Positions 20,459 through 32,011 are shown, counted from the first letter of the stretch. The stretch: 64,000 nt of DNA from Rhynchopus sp. YZ270_cl-10 (GCA_964035575.1 OZ037920.1:310001-374000); one strand, 5' to 3'. Made by a program: numbers and translations. The notes: generated from the sequence alone by a model not told the origin.

Positions 20459-22076
20459 CTATCGCATACCAAACGCTGTATGCGGACGCTGCTTCACCGA
20501 GACCTCCTCCCCCTCCCCCTCTACAACCCGCACCGTCCGTGGCGGGGTCGGCGTCTTAGCTCGTAGCACCTCTCCTTGCGACACTCTCATGCCGTTCCCC
20601 CCACCACCCCCAAATTCACTTCTCCTCGCCAAAGCCGAGCTGGGCCTCTGATTAATCAGAGGTGGTGACGGTCTCCGCTCCCTTACTACCCTGAGCTGCT
20701 GTCGGGCCAGAAATTTTGAATGAATTGAGGCCTGCTGTTCAAGCGCAGACCTCGCAGTGGTTTCTTGCTGCGTCAATGCTGTGGACTGTTCTTGGAGCCA
20801 GTCGTCCTCTGTGTCGAGGGTGTGTAAGAGGGATTGGATTTTGTCTAGACCCTCGGTTTGGAGTGCGCTGACCATGGAGAGGGTGGAAGCATAGTCAGCT
20901 TCGAGGGAACGGCGTTGTGTGAGGGATTGTGTTTGCGCGTCAATCGCGGCCTCGTAGTTCTGTGGGTCCGGGTGTTGCAACAAATTGCCATAAGCAGTGC
21001 ACGACTCCGCATTCCCATCACGCTCTGTGTACACCAAGCCACTCTCCACCCAAAGCCTGCAAAACTCCTCCCGCCCCAGCTTCCCGCGGTTCTTCTTACT
21101 CACTAAATCCCGCCATTTTGTTATAATTTTTTCAGAGTGTTCCTCCTTCAACGCACCAAACAGACTCGCATTCCCCAAAATGGTACGAACCAGCTTTGGA
21201 ACCTTAACCATCTCCTTCGGTGCGACGCCGGTGAAGAGTTGAGGGAAAAAGGAGGCAGGGAGGTTGTTAGGTGTCCACTTTGCTTCGAGCTCTTTCCGGT
21301 TGATGTGGGGTCGGGGGTGTTCTTGAAGGGCCTGTAGAAGAGGGGAGAGAGAGAGAGATAGGTGTACACAGACTACCTTACCTAAAGGCAATTATTATTT
21401 TTTTTTTTTTGATAAATTGTTGGAGTAGTGTAGTTGCCACAGTTGGTGCAATCTCTACTGTCACTGTCTTTTTGTAGTGTCAACACATCACCTCAATGAC
21501 CCTCTACGTAGGTTTAATAGGTTAATTTAAAAGAGAGAGTTGAAAAGTGCCCCCAACGCCTCAACCGTTCATCGGCAGACGCAGGGCACTTTCCTCCGTG
21601 TAGCTACCACAGTACCACAGTACTAAGAAGTGAGGAAAGCTCCTAAGTTTAAAAACAAAACACAACAAAATGTAGTAGTTTAAAGCAAATACCTTAACCC
21701 TCGGCAGCATCTGCCACACTCTGAGTTTTTCCAGGAGGGGAGGAATCGCTTCCAGGAAGTTTGGTGTGTCGGATACGAGACTCCGGATCTCACATGGTGC
21801 AATGTGCGTTGGCGCAATGCTGTTAGGAAGGACTGCACGCGAGAAGACGGCGTCGGCTGCGTCAGCACAGACGGTACGACGGCTTTCGAGAAAGCTCTGC
21901 TCGAGGCCTTGGAGCTTTTCACCGCTGGATGTGTCCGCACCGGGGGCCTCGATGGAGAGCAACACTAAGTTGATGTTTTCCATGAACTGCAGTGCCTCAC
22001 GGTATTCATCACCCATATCCCTGCAGTATCTCCGTCGCATCGTCGGCAATGCAGGCATAGTAGAATGAACTGTCAT
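20459..22076 (-). CDS. Hypothetical protein, 418 aa, two exons
   Basis: Exon 1 is 22076-21693 and exon 2 is 21331-20459. The intron (21692-21332, GTATTT...TTCTACAG) joins LPRVK to ALQEHPRPHINRKELEAKW in phase 0. The first 128 residues are helical (GDEYREALQFMENINLVLLS). Residues about 130-230 hold a compact block with FFPQLFTGVAPKEMVKVPKL and KNRGKLGREEFCRLWVESGL, the latter loosely like a single EF-hand-type or SAM-like helix pair without a clear Ca loop. A coiled coil follows (about 260-355), then a disordered basic Gly/Pro tail. No family is recognised. A later in-frame ATG at 22058 is an equally possible start. The intron contains repeat R5. Confidence 0.65.
21417..21475. repeat. Dispersed repeat R5 inside an intron
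   Basis: TTGGAGTAGTGTAGTTGCCA, then a GGTGCAA arm and CTCTACTGTCA form a hairpin. Relatives: 22103-22145, 29331-29375, 40520-40562, 40742-40780, 41020-41065, 41417-41475 and 42450-42490. A second subfamily reads AGTGTAGACACCCGAGGATG and then AGCTCCACT. Confidence 0.65.
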
Positions 22077-22551
22077 TATCTTTTCTTTTTTTTTGAATAA
22101 TCGTTGGGGTAGCTACCTCTGATGTGTTATGTATAATCTCCACTTTTCAAAAAATTCACTCAGATCTTTTTTTGTAGACAATCAAATTACCCTATCGGAG
22201 AAAAGATAAATTCTAAAAAAAAAAAGTCTGAATTTTACAGCTATTTTTTTTTTTGAAAAACCCCACCAATCAGCCACGCAAAGTACTCTGCACAGCAGCC
22301 GGTCACCTTTATCTTGCGATCTATTTTTTGAGAAGGAGGGGGGAAAAAAACCCTCCCAAACAACACTGTGGTGGAGGAAAATGGTGTTTGTGGCGGCGGA
22401 GGTGAGAGGAATAGTAGAAAAAGAGTGGGGATGGGGATTGTCTAATGAACTCTCTCTCTGTCTCTCTCTCCCTACCTGATGCATCAACAAATGAGAGGGT
22501 AGGGCCATGTGTGTGTTTTCGTCCTAAGAAGTGAACGAAAGGGTTTTGTAA

Positions 22552-22595
22552 GATGAACCTAAACCTCTCATGCTTGGTCACCTTAATGAATGCGA
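22552..22595. repeat. Dispersed repeat R2
   Basis: The consensus is close to AAGATGAACCTAAGCCTCTC, then ATGCTTAGTCACCTT, with a GCCTC/GAGGC-like or CTAAGC/GCTTAG hairpin. Other copies: 14713-14755, 19988-20030, 26462-26505 (intron), 41707-41745, 42200-42235, 42757-42790, 53483-53525, 53667-53702, 55404-55440 (intron) and 63287-63320. It is the most abundant small family in the window. Confidence 0.7.
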
Positions 22596-22937
22596 CAAAA
22601 AGGGGTATGCAGTGTGACCAAAAGAGGTAAATGAAGAATTCTTATAAAACAAAGTGAAGTTATTAATGCAGGCACCTCCGACTGACCCACGTACGATGCC
22701 AGCCATCCGGATGAAAGCACAAGTACCCTGCGGCCAACAACAAACAAAAGTGGAAGATGCAAATATGAACCAAGCTGTTAGCCATAACCCTCACCACCCC
22801 AATCAGAGAAAGGGCAGGAGGGGATTGCTTGCCCTTTTTTTTGAATTGATGTATGAATACAACAGTTCACGCTGCATTCACCCTCCCCTACCAGCCTGCA
22901 GGGTTGTACCACATCATTCCCCGTTACCCGTTACAGC

Positions 22938-23092
22938 CACGGTAGTCCACTACACTACCGTCAAAAGCTGATAGGGCAGATACTCCTGCGGGCTTGCACC
23001 AGATCAAGGCTGTGTGCTATCGCTCGGTTGACCTGTTTCATCCAAAGAACCACTGCTATTGCTAGCGTTAGTTTTCGTTTCGGTCAACTGCA
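22938..23092 (-). repeat. Dispersed repeat R9, inverted with 38930-39090
   Basis: GGGCAGATACTCCTGCGGGC, CTATCGCTCGGTTGACCTG and TTAGTTTTCGTTTCGGTCAA here are the reverse complement of the sequence at 38930-39090, about 110-150 bp with few changes. Confidence 0.75.
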
Positions 23093-23822
23093 TCCCTCTC
23101 AGCCCAATAAGCGTTATTCTTCGCTGCTAATTTTTGCTTTCGTAAACTGCATCCCACCCCCCAGAGCATCGAACAGCCTCCCCACCGACAGCTGCAAAAA
23201 AAAGGAAAAATAAAACCCCGTTTTGCCATATTATTCTTGAGAGGCGGCTGAGTTTGGAAAAAACATCCCCCTACTCTGCTTTCTGCGTTTCCAATGCTGT
23301 CGGACGACACCCACCCCACCTCACACCCCAGAATGTTTGCAAACCGTTGATGCCCCTAGGTCGATGGGTGCACCTCCTTGGATATTGTATTAAAACCGTA
23401 CACCCTTTTTTTTGGTTACCCATACAGTAAGGCCAACCACACGCAAAGGTGACGTTCAAAGTGCAAACACCTGACACCTGGCAGACAATCGGCAGACCAG
23501 CGGCACTGTTGAGTTGTTGTGATCCAACCCACTTCTGTTACCGTGAATGGCACAGCACTCCGTTACCACATATCTCTCTTAACCTCTGCTTCATGGAAAC
23601 ACCATTGTACCATAACGTTGAGAGAGAAAAAAGCTTCCTCAACAAGACTGTTATGTTGCCTCAACAGTAAAACCAAAAGGGGGTTTTCTGTGCTCAAAAA
23701 AATGGGGTCCAAAAGAGCAGAAATACAAACACCTCACTCCAGAGGAGGCTCTTAGGAAAGTTCCATTTGGAGGCAGTCATGTCAAGGCTGTATCCGCGCC
23801 TTAGGGAAATGGAGGCATCGTT

Positions 23823-24317
23823 CTATTGCTTCCATCTGTTGTAGGCGTAGTCCACGTCGTCGTCGTTGTGCATTCGTCTGCTGCGTTTTTTTCGTGGTTT
23901 TGCGGCTTCTTTTGCAAGCTCCGTTTCGTCTTTGCTGAGAAGCTGTTGCGCCGGGTTGAACCAGATATTCAGTTCATCGTAACTCTTTCGTCTTTGCATC
24001 AATTTGTCGTAAAGCTCGTTGTTCACTTCCTTTCTCTTCGCACGGTAGTCCTCCTGCACCAGACGCCCCACCATCGCCTTGCTCGCATTCCGGTTCAACG
24101 AAAAGTCATACGGATCCAAATCAGCCTTCGACTTCTCACTCAAAGACCCATACGACCCCTTCCCTTCAGCTACCTTACGCTTGCGGTCTGTCTCATCCAT
24201 GCGCTGCATATATTTTTCGCTCCTGCGCTCTCGATTGACCTGTAACACAGAAGGGCGTACAGTGGCCTTAAACCCCGTTCTCCCTGCCGAACAGAGGGGT
24301 CGTGTTAAATGTAGCAT
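23823..24317 (-). CDS. Basic hypothetical protein, likely organellar, 164 aa
   Basis: The protein begins MLHLTRPLCSAGRTGFKAT, an Arg-containing amphipathic start without acidic residues that looks like a mitochondrial presequence. The remainder is very charged and Lys/Arg-rich (ERRSEKYMQRMDETDRKRK), with a central RNASKAMVGRLVQEDYRAKR stretch and a KPRKKRSRR cluster before the end DYAYNRWKQ. The composition resembles small organellar ribosomal or assembly proteins, but no family is recognised. The ATG at 24317 is the first in frame and is preceded by AAAACAG 22 bases upstream. No intron is seen. Confidence 0.6.
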   Translation of the reverse strand: MLHLTRPLCSAGRTGFKATVRPSVLQVNRERRSEKYMQRMDETDRKRKVAEGKGSYGSLSEKSKADLDPYDFSLNRNASKAMVGRLVQEDYRAKRKEVNNELYDKLMQRRKSYDELNIWFNPAQQLLSKDETELAKEAAKPRKKRSRRMHNDDDVDYAYNRWKQ

Positions 24318-24420
24318 TGTGTGTGTGTTTTTCGTCTGTTTTTGATGGGGATGTTGTGATAGAAAGGAATGAAGTTATGTGCGGGAAAATCATGTTGTGA
24401 CCACCTGGTTTTGCAGGAAA

Positions 24421-24570
24421 GTTAGTGGTGTTTAGTGGTGTTTAGTGGTGTTTAGTGGTGTTTAGTGGTGTTTAGTGGTGTTTAGTGGTGTTTAGTGGTG
24501 TTTAGTGGTGTTTAGTGGTGTTTAGTGGTGTTTAGTGGTGTTTAGTGGTGTTTAGTGGTGTTTAGTGGTG
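24421..24570. repeat. 10-bp minisatellite (TTTAGTGGTG), about 15 units
   Basis: Perfect tandem units abut the small inverted-repeat element at 24560-24635. The unit looks like the terminal AGTGGTG of that element plus TTT. Confidence 0.9.
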
Positions 24571-24635
24571 ATCTGGGAGGGGTCGATATTGACAGGTCGT
24601 TTGACAGGTCGTTGACCGACTTCCGAAAGCACCAT
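24560..24635. mobile_element. Small TIR element R11
   Basis: AGTGGTG, then GGGAGGGGTCGATATTGACA, CAGGTCGTTGACCGACTT and AAAGCACCA match the cleaner copy at 46187-46256, whose ends AAGTGGTGCT and AGCACCACTT are inverted. Here the left end has expanded into the adjoining minisatellite. Confidence 0.6.
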
Positions 24636-24639
24636 TGAT

Positions 24640-25813
24640 GGAGAAATTTAAAAAAAAGAGTGCTTTTCTTTTCTTCCCAAGCCTTCAAAAAATAATAGCA
24701 TTCTCTTCTAAGAAAAACCTTCCCAAATAGCATGGGTTTCGTTTTTACTTTTTCGACACAACAAGAAAAAAAAATTGGGAAACTTTCCCTTCTTTATATC
24801 GATTGTAGCTTTTTTTTTGGTTTCACATGAAAAAGAATGTATGTTGAGATACCCTAATACACGCCTCAGCAAAGGCAGCGTTTTTTTTTTGTTGTTTTTT
24901 TTCTTCTTCAAAATTGTTGCTTTTTTTTTTTAGTTTTGTTTGTTTTTGTTGTGTTTGAAGAAAAAAGAGAGAAGAGAAAAAAAGAAGAAAAAAACTTGGT
25001 GCGTCTCTCACACACCTTTAAAAAAATAATAAAAAAAAGACGACTTTACAGTGACTACCTAAATAATCATCACAGTCGTGGTGGTTTCCTATTTTGGTTT
25101 TTTTTTTTGTTGTTTTTTTTTTTGCAGACCCTCGTTCGTATGTAAAAAAATACTATAATATTTGTTTGAACAATTTTGTAATAATCTCGATACTTTTTTT
25201 CCTTCTTTTTTTCCTTCATACTTTTTGGCCTAGCTTTATTCCCCATTTTGTATTTTTTTTTTTTTCCACTTTGAAATTTGGCCTAATAGTCGCAAGACAA
25301 AGTGTTTTTCTACGTGGCCGGTACCATTCTTTTTTTGCTTTTTATTTACTCTGAAAAAAAACGTATGTAACACGATTCCCTCATTCGTAACACATACTTT
25401 TTTTCAATAGCAAATAAAACTATCAATTGAGAAATAAATGGGCAATTCGCACTTTGCAAGCAAAACCGTGTGAAAAAAAAAAGTCCATCTATACCCCAAT
25501 AAATAGCTATTTTTTGTTTTGTTTTTTTTTCATTCATGAAAATGTGTAAACCATTTGGCTTACACTCCACTCTAATTGTTATTCCCCATACCAAAAAAAG
25601 AAAAGCAAAATCAAAAAAAAAAAAAACAAGCCTCTCATAAACTCCCCAAATAAAGTTGGTTTTTTTGGGATGAGGGCATTCGATGTTCCTTTTTTTCTTT
25701 TTTTCTTTTCTGTTCTTTTTTCCCTATGCAATATTGGCCACATCAGTTCCCTCCTTTAATACCGTTTCTTTCCCCCCCGTTCAAAAATTTTTTTTTTGAA
25801 AATAAAATAAAAT
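24640..25813. other. Very A/T-tract-rich intergenic DNA
   Basis: Long runs of T or A with little other structure. Frames here are low-complexity Phe/Lys strings without protein character. The minus-strand upstream region of the 164-aa gene lies at its left end. Confidence 0.5.
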
Positions 25814-26716
25814 CTAGTTCTCCTTGTCATAGAGAAGCCTGGACAAGCTGTCGAGGGTAACGCTCTGTTCCGCGCTGAAGGACTGGAGGTCACGGAGCTC
25901 GTCCTCCTTCTTCAGAACGTCGGCAGAGTAGTAGGTCTTGGCAGCTCCAATGGTGTCGCGCGCGGCGTCCATCTCGCTGTCCATGTCATCGATGATTGCC
26001 TGTATGGTTGCGCTCTTGTTGCGCGTCTTGCGGCGCTGGTTCCACCAGAACAGCAGCACCGTGACAACGACACCAACCTCAAGCGCGGTCATCCACACAG
26101 GTGCCTCCACACCGTTCTGCTGACCAAGGAACCATCTACCAACATGGGTGTAAATCGCCTTCGGCTTGTCTTTCTGCCATGGGAGTTCTTGTTCGCTGTG
26201 GGGAAAAAGAAAATTATGAAGCAAAGGAAAAGGTGGATGACCTCGAAGAAGAAAAAAATCTTGAATGATGAATAGTTTACGTTATTCCAAAAAGAAACGT
26301 TTATTGGTGTGGCTGACGATCCCAAAGTAGCACAAAATAGCACCTCTTCAGCCGCACCATTTATGAGAGCCTAAGCCTCTCCGTGTCCCCTAAAAAAATA
26401 GACGTTGAAAGTGTAGCGCCTCGGGACGGAATCAGGGCACTGAAAAAAAAAATGAAAAGTTTATAAGATGGCCTTAAGCCTCTCATGCTTAGTCACCTTG
26501 ATCACATTCGTTATCGTCATAAAAAATGAGGGGAAATTGGGAAATAATTGGGATATTTCCTGCTGTCCCTTTTGCATACCGGTTCATTTTGCTGAGGTTC
26601 TTGCGCTGTTCTGCTGCAGCCTCGATAGCAAGGTGGCTCTGCTTGTTGAGCGACTCCTGGCACTGCGTCACAGCGGAGCGTGCTCTGTGTTGCATAGTGT
26701 GTGGGTATGGGTTCAT
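25814..26716 (-). CDS. Single-span membrane protein, 172 aa, two exons
   Basis: Exon 1 is 26716-26580 and exon 2 is 26195-25814. The intron (26579-26196, GTATGC...CCCCACAG) splits an Arg codon (CG|C), giving LSKMNREQELPWQKDKPKAI. The N-terminal half is helical and cytosolic-like. One hydrophobic segment, VWMTALEVGVVVTVLLFWW, lies near residues 82-100 and is followed by NQRRKTRNKS. A C-terminal coiled coil (about 108-172) ends DKEN. This topology fits a tail-region-anchored organelle protein; no family is recognised. The intron contains copies of R2, part of R1 and the GGTGTGGCTGA/TCAGCCGCACC hairpin (about 26310-26365). Confidence 0.7.
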
Positions 26717-26762
26717 GTCTTTTTTTTGAATAATTTTCCGTTGTGCATTTTAAAAAAAAAAA

Positions 26763-27908
26763 TCAAAGAATTTCAGCAGGTTCAACGAAATGTGTATCAC
26801 AGCGAAACTCAAAACTGCTGTTTGGGTGCTTTAATAGTGATATTTGAACTTTGGATGAGTGAGGGGTAATTTTTTTTGTTACACACCCCGTCTTGAGACC
26901 ATCGACACGTCCCTTCACCTGGGACGTCACTATGCGCGAGATGTCTTTGATCTGGACGTCACCGTTGATTGCACCGTGGAGTTGACGCTCTCCTTTTGCG
27001 ATTTCGATATCTGTGTTTGTGTGTTTTGAACGCAACTTTTTTTGGGCAATTCCAGGATTTTCGAGATGCAAAAAGGGGCGCAATTTTGAGACAGCCTACA
27101 TAGAGGTAACGTGGACATACCTTCTGTCATGCGTTTGAGAAGGGCGTGCTGCTTTGCGAGGAGGTGGAAGAGCTCGTCGTTCTGCGACTCTGGTGTTTTG
27201 ACTGCGGGTGCTGCGGCAGGCTCGGCCTCTGTGGCAGGGGTCTCTGCTGCTTTTGCTTCTGCCTTGGGTGCTGCTGCTGCTGCCTTCTCGGTCGCTGCTT
27301 TGTCGGCAGCTGCCTTCTCAGCTGCTGCCTTCTCAGCCGTCGCCTTCTCAGCTGCTGCCTTGTCCGCTGCTGCCTTCTGGTCAGCAGCAGCCTTGGCCGC
27401 AGCCGCCTTCTCTGCCTGTGCCTTCTGCTCGGCAGCCTGCTTCTCCTTCTGTGCCTGTGCCTGTGCTAGTTTTGCTGCTTCTGCCCGCTTCACCTCTTCA
27501 GCGGCACGTGCCATATCCCCCGCCTTCTTCGCATCTGCCGCAGGTTGCGCTGGCCGCGGTTGTTGCGTTTGCGTGGGTTGTTGCTGGCCTCCTGCTGCCG
27601 GACCTTTGCTCTCAGTCGCGTAGGTGCGTGCACCCTGCAGGGAGGAGGATAGAATAGGTGGGATGGCCTATAGAGGTGACAACAGAGCGAAGGTTAGCAA
27701 AAAAACCCCCTTCAAATGGTGAAAATGCCGATCTTTTTAAAGACGGTTTTTAGTTGAATGCCACGGTGGGGTTAAGTATGTTTTGCTGTATAGCTGCAAA
27801 GATTAAGGGCAAAGCAGGGGATAGGGGGGGCGTAAATGCTGGAAGCAAAAAAAAAGAAGGGAAAAAAAAACATACCTGACGTGCGATCAAGACACCGCGC
27901 CGCAACAT
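26763..27908 (-). CDS. Ala/Lys-rich protein with presequence-like exon, three exons
   Basis: Exons are 27908-27876, 27634-27121 and 27010-26763. Introns run GTATGT...CCTGCAG (27875-27635) and GTATGT...AACACAG (27120-27011), giving MLRRGVLIARQ|GARTYATESKG and then a split Asp codon into DIEIAKGERQLHG; 264 aa. The first exon is a typical mitochondrial presequence start (Arg-rich, amphipathic). Residues 60-125 are a long AEKAAADKAA-type helix as in TolA-like or membrane-tethering proteins. A QNDELFHLLAKQHALLKRM helix and a GDVQIKDISRIVTSQVKGRV block follow. The end is uncertain: the frame runs through an R10 repeat copy (26770-26815), so the last 25-30 residues may instead be intron. Function unknown. 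Confidence 0.6.
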
Positions 27909-29073
27909 TGTTGTACTTTTTTTTTTTACTTTTTTTTTGTGTCCCCCTCCGATTCTCTGGGCGTTGATGTGTGCGATTTGCGTGTAACATTGGCACAAGA
28001 CCTAGATATGCATCACAACCAACCTTCAGGTCAGTGCAATGACTATCATACGGTATAGCTGGCTTGAGGTGAAACCCCAACCAGGCAAGCCCGACATAAG
28101 GCCAGCTATATTAGCACCGTCCATAAGGCCCCGCAAACGCAACGGCTGATTCACTCTCGAATCAGCAAACGTACAGCACTTCATGACAAAAAAAAAATCC
28201 CTTTCTTTTTTTATTTTCTAAATAATATGAGGGAAGAGGAATGGTTCTGGCTGCTGCACTACTCCCAAGGCTCTCTGTAAAGAGGACAAACACGAGGAAG
28301 ATATATTTTTTGGGGGTTTACAAACTAACAAATAAAAGGGAAGGAAGACGATAAAGACAACTGCGAACAACGAAGACACCCTCCCAGAGGGTATTGTTCA
28401 CATGGTCACATGATGCACACATAGTAGACAATAAGGCACGTAATGGCAGGGAAGTGCCCCTGTCATTAATGCAATTTGCCTTGAAATACAAAGCCGTCTT
28501 GTAACAGTGTACCCTTTGTATGTGACCGGTGCACTGTGGGTGGACCCGCAGTCCTATACTTTTCTAGAACTACTGTTCTCCTTTAAAGCAAGCTTGTAGG
28601 ATGGAAAAATTGACTTGAAATACAAAAGTGAAAAATGAGGACAGGAGACGTGAAAGCTGGGTGGGGCGTTGGACATCCGACACACACACACCCCTCACTT
28701 ATGCTTGCAGGAAGTGTCACATCGATTGATGGATGGGGGTGGTTTGTGTGCCGCTGGCGATGGCGATTTGGTTTGTTGCTATGTCTATTGCCCTGTCCCT
28801 ATGACGGCACCTCGTCCCTGTAGTAAAGGAGGTTGGTGAACAAAAAAATTGAAAAGAATTGATTTTTGTTTTGTTAGAGGTAATATAAAGTCGCTGGTTT
28901 ATAATGAGAGTTGGCAAATTCCGTTTGTGAACAAAAAGAGAAAAGTTGAAATATGAAAGTGTCCCTCTCGTGCACTCATGTTCTAATAAAATGGTCAAAT
29001 GTTTTGAATAACGGAAACAATCATTCAGCTGAGTGTGAATGCAGCAAAAAGGGAAAACGTTTTGTGAGATGAT
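27909..29073. other. Intergenic DNA with F1 copies
   Basis: F1 at 28480-28560 and a second F1 start at about 28612 are present. A CAGAGGGTATTGTTCACATG motif near 28387 recurs at about 39110. No protein-like frame or RNA gene is seen. Confidence 0.45.
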
Positions 29074-31513
29074 CTAATTAATGCCGACGCCAATTCTCCG
29101 AGGCTTAGTCCAGATCCCGCCTTTGTGTCCACAACCCTCTTGCAAAGGAGTTCTCCACTGTACTTTTTGAGCACACATCCCCACCCACCTCTTTATACCT
29201 TAAGCCCCGAAGGCACGTTGTACTGTCCCGGGCCTGGGGTCAGCTCTGTGACAGCATCGACAGGTCTGCCGCCAATGGATATCTTTGGTGACGACGCTTT
29301 CTGTGTTTTGTTGTTTATTTGAAAACTTGTTTGTATCAGTGTAGACACCCGAAGATGAGCTCCACTATTTAGTCTTTTGTAGTTTCGACAATCACCGGGC
29401 TTCCAAAAAAAAAAATACTTTATCAAATAAGAGTTGACCCAGATACTCTAGAAAGTAACACAAAGCTCCATCTAAACCCCACACTGCTCTACATCACCCC
29501 ACTCTCCCCGCCCTTTCAAAAAAAACAACCCCATACCTCCACTGCCGCTGTCGCCGACGGGCCCCCATCGCACACTGTCTGCGGGGCAGGCCATCTCTCA
29601 TTCGCCTTGTCGAAGGCAAGACCGTGTCTGAGGAGCGCTGTGGGAGGATAATTCCAACAGGTACCATCCTGGAATTTGACGCGGATCGAGGATTTGCTCT
29701 TGTTGCTGTAGGAAGCCCAAGGGGCGTAGGGCTGTGATTTGTTGTGGTTGCGGTTCGGCCCCACGGTAGTGGCGCCACCTCTTGCCCGCATGATGCCACG
29801 TTGCTGAATGAAGACACCCTCCCGCCCGCAGTACGTATCCTTATCTATCGACTCCGCCACCTGCTCGCCATTTGACCGATTCGCACGCCACTCCTTCCCA
29901 CCCTTCCACTCTGTGATGCCAGCTTCCTCGCAGAGCTTGCGTACCTGATCCGCTTCGGATCGGACAGTCAGCTTCACCTGCGCTTTCCCCGCCAAAGATA
30001 CCCCCGGGGAGAAACTCCCATACGGCTTAAAGGTGCTTGGATGTCTTGGTTCGTAATTCCCCGACGGTCCTCCCCCAGGGCCCACATCACAATTCGCCTG
30101 CTTCGTTTCAAGTCTGTTCCCGATCTTCGCTTTCACCCCTTCCCCTGTGCTTTTTGGTAAGGCGCCGTCTTTAAAGTATTGTGAAGGTCCTGGGTTGTCT
30201 CTGGTTTTGCGGGATTCCGATACAGCCATAGAGGTGAACTGACAGGGGCCTTGTATTGTATGTCTGGGTCCGTTTTTGCCTATGCCCCCAGATGGGTCGT
30301 AGGCACCAGGACCTACCCCACCTTCCCATTTGCAGACCTGCGTGCCGTCGACCTCTCGTTTGGTGCCGTTTTCAAGCACAACGCTGTACCCTGCCGGGAC
30401 ACCAGGGTCGTCGCAACACCATATCTCTTTGACCGTCCCTTTGACTCTCGGCCCCGTCCGACTGACCTGAACTGAGACCAGATCCCCTTTCTGATGCGGG
30501 CATTTGCTGCTCCGTGCAGACGGGGTGGGGCGATGCTTCATCGTTACCCCACCTCCTCTTGGGGTAAGCTCGCGGTTGATAAAGTACTCTCCAGGTCCAG
30601 GCCCGGCACTGCGATCTGGCTTGCGCGGGGGTGCGGGGGTGAAGCGGGGACCTTTTGGCTTTGATGCGAAAGAAGGAATTTCATAGGATCCAGGACCAGG
30701 TGCTTCGTCTACGTCAACTTCGAAGGGGCGAGGCGCCATGGAGGTGGGTTTGGAGCAGACCTGCTTTGCAATGTCAAAGCGGGTAGTGTCATATGCTCCA
30801 GGACCTGGTGCTGCTGTGTCATCTGCACGTTTTTCACTAGACTTACCAGGTTGTCTCATCCCACCAGAGGCACGCTGCAGTTCCGTTGCGCCCACAGCAA
30901 CACAACCTTTATTATCCGCTCGTGGAGTGTAGTGACCAGGCCCCGGTACATTTCCGGCCCCATGCGCTGATTGTGCAGGTCCGCCAATGGAACACCCAGG
31001 ATGACTGATATTTTTCGGGTCGTCTTTGTTCACCTCCTGCATTCTCCACCCAGAACGCACCGTAGGGTTCTTCGAGATAGTGAGCGCTGGGGTGGTGTAG
31101 TCTCCGGGGCCTGGTTCGTCGGGGAGGAGGGATTTTTGGCTGGCCTTCGCTTCGTGCGCTTGCTTGCCTCCGAAGGAGAAGCCGGGGGCGGTGCTCCATC
31201 GAACAGCCTCCTTTGGCTCGTACTCTCCAGGACCGGGCATGGGGAGGAGTTCTTCGTCGCGGACGTAGCGGAGCTTAAAGGTTACCTTAGGCCCCTTCCC
31301 AAGCTCGCTTGGAAGGGAGTACGCAGGGCCTGGGCTATGCGAGACGGCGGACACAGGAAGGGGGCGGCCATCCTTGCGGATAGCTTTGTGGGGTTGGCGG
31401 GTTTGATTCAAAGGTTTGGCGTGAGGCATGGTGTGGGTAGTGGTGAGGGGGGGTGTCTGGTGGGTGGTGGTGGAGGATAGAGGAGAAACAGTCGAGTGCA
31501 AAGGGTAGGACAT
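29074..31513 (-). CDS. STPGR-repeat (SHIPPO-like) flagellar protein
   Basis: Exon 1 is 31513-29537 (659 codons) and exon 2 is 29300-29199 (34 codons); the intron GTATGG...AACACAG joins AVE to KASSPKISIGG. A short third exon (29136-29074, GCGHKGGIWTKPRRIGVGIN, donor GTATAA) is likely but less sure; about 713 aa. The protein has about ten PGPGxY motifs (SPGPAYSLPS, MPGPGEYEPK, EPGPGDYTTP, VPGPGHYTPR and others, including TPGPGQYNVP in exon 2). Between them lies GDLVSVQVSRTGPRVKGTVK, a Tudor/SH3-like strand set. STPGR proteins bind axonemal or other stable microtubules, some inside doublet lumens. An internal ATG (MPHAKPLNQ) is an alternative start. R5 lies in intron 1. Confidence 0.8.
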
Positions 31514-31526
31514 AAAAGGGGGGAGG

Positions 31527-31560
31527 CTGGGGTGGGTTGATTATTTGGGGAAAAGGAGAA
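31527..31560 (-). promoter_or_regulatory. Putative trans-splice acceptor of the STPGR gene
   Basis: On the minus strand CAACCCACCCCAG is followed by CCTCCCCCCTTTT and the ATG 13 bases after the AG. Its form is similar to the sites before the transporter, glucosidase and NMNAT genes. Confidence 0.35.
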
Positions 31561-31857
31561 TAGAACCAGATAATGGAGGGGGAGAAGGGGAAGGGGGAGG
31601 GAAGAAGTAGAATGTTTTTTTTTCCGCGTAGGAGAGAACAGTGAAGATTATACCTTTGCTGTCAAAAAAAAAAAAAAATAGCCTTGGTCATGGAAATGCA
31701 AAGGCTTTTGTAGTGCTTTGTTGGGGAGGGTGATGTATTGTTTTTTTTTTTACCCCTCCTCGCAGTGATCTGTCTACCTTCTTGAAGGTCAGAAAGTGTC
31801 AAGATCGTGCCTTCTATTCTAAGTCGTGCTTCGTCACCTTGCATAGTATTTTATGTA

Positions 31858-32011
31858 CACGGTGGACTCTTTCTGGAAAAGGGCAACTTAAAAAGAGGTA
31901 CAACGAGAGGGAGTCCCGATTCCCCTTTTCACTCCCGAAAGGGGGAGTTGACACTTCCCCTTTTTGGAACTCCGGAATATAGTTGCCCTTTTCCAGAAAG
32001 AGTACACCGTG
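31858..32011. mobile_element. Small palindromic MITE, CACGGTGGACTC ends
   Basis: Inverted ends of about 31 bp: CACGGTGGACTCTTTCTGGA continues with AAAGGGCAACT, and the mirror on the right differs at two or three positions. The interior contains a second inverted pair (AGGGGAAG/CTTCCCC). No clear target duplication is visible. It shares CACGGYGGACT with the 2184-2335 element. Confidence 0.65.

Larger units (their letters stand above)
22077..23822. other. Intergenic DNA carrying repeats R5, R2, R3 and R9
   Basis: R5-like is at 22103-22145, R2 at 22552-22595, R3 at 22665-22745 and R9 at 22938-23092. R9 is the inverted counterpart of 38930-39090. The rest is A/T tracts. No coding frame of protein-like composition is seen on either strand. 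Confidence 0.55.

Noticed and set aside
27111-27657. Plus-strand Ala-, Cys- or Leu-rich frames
   Set aside because: Mirror of the Ala/Lys repeat helix on the minus strand.
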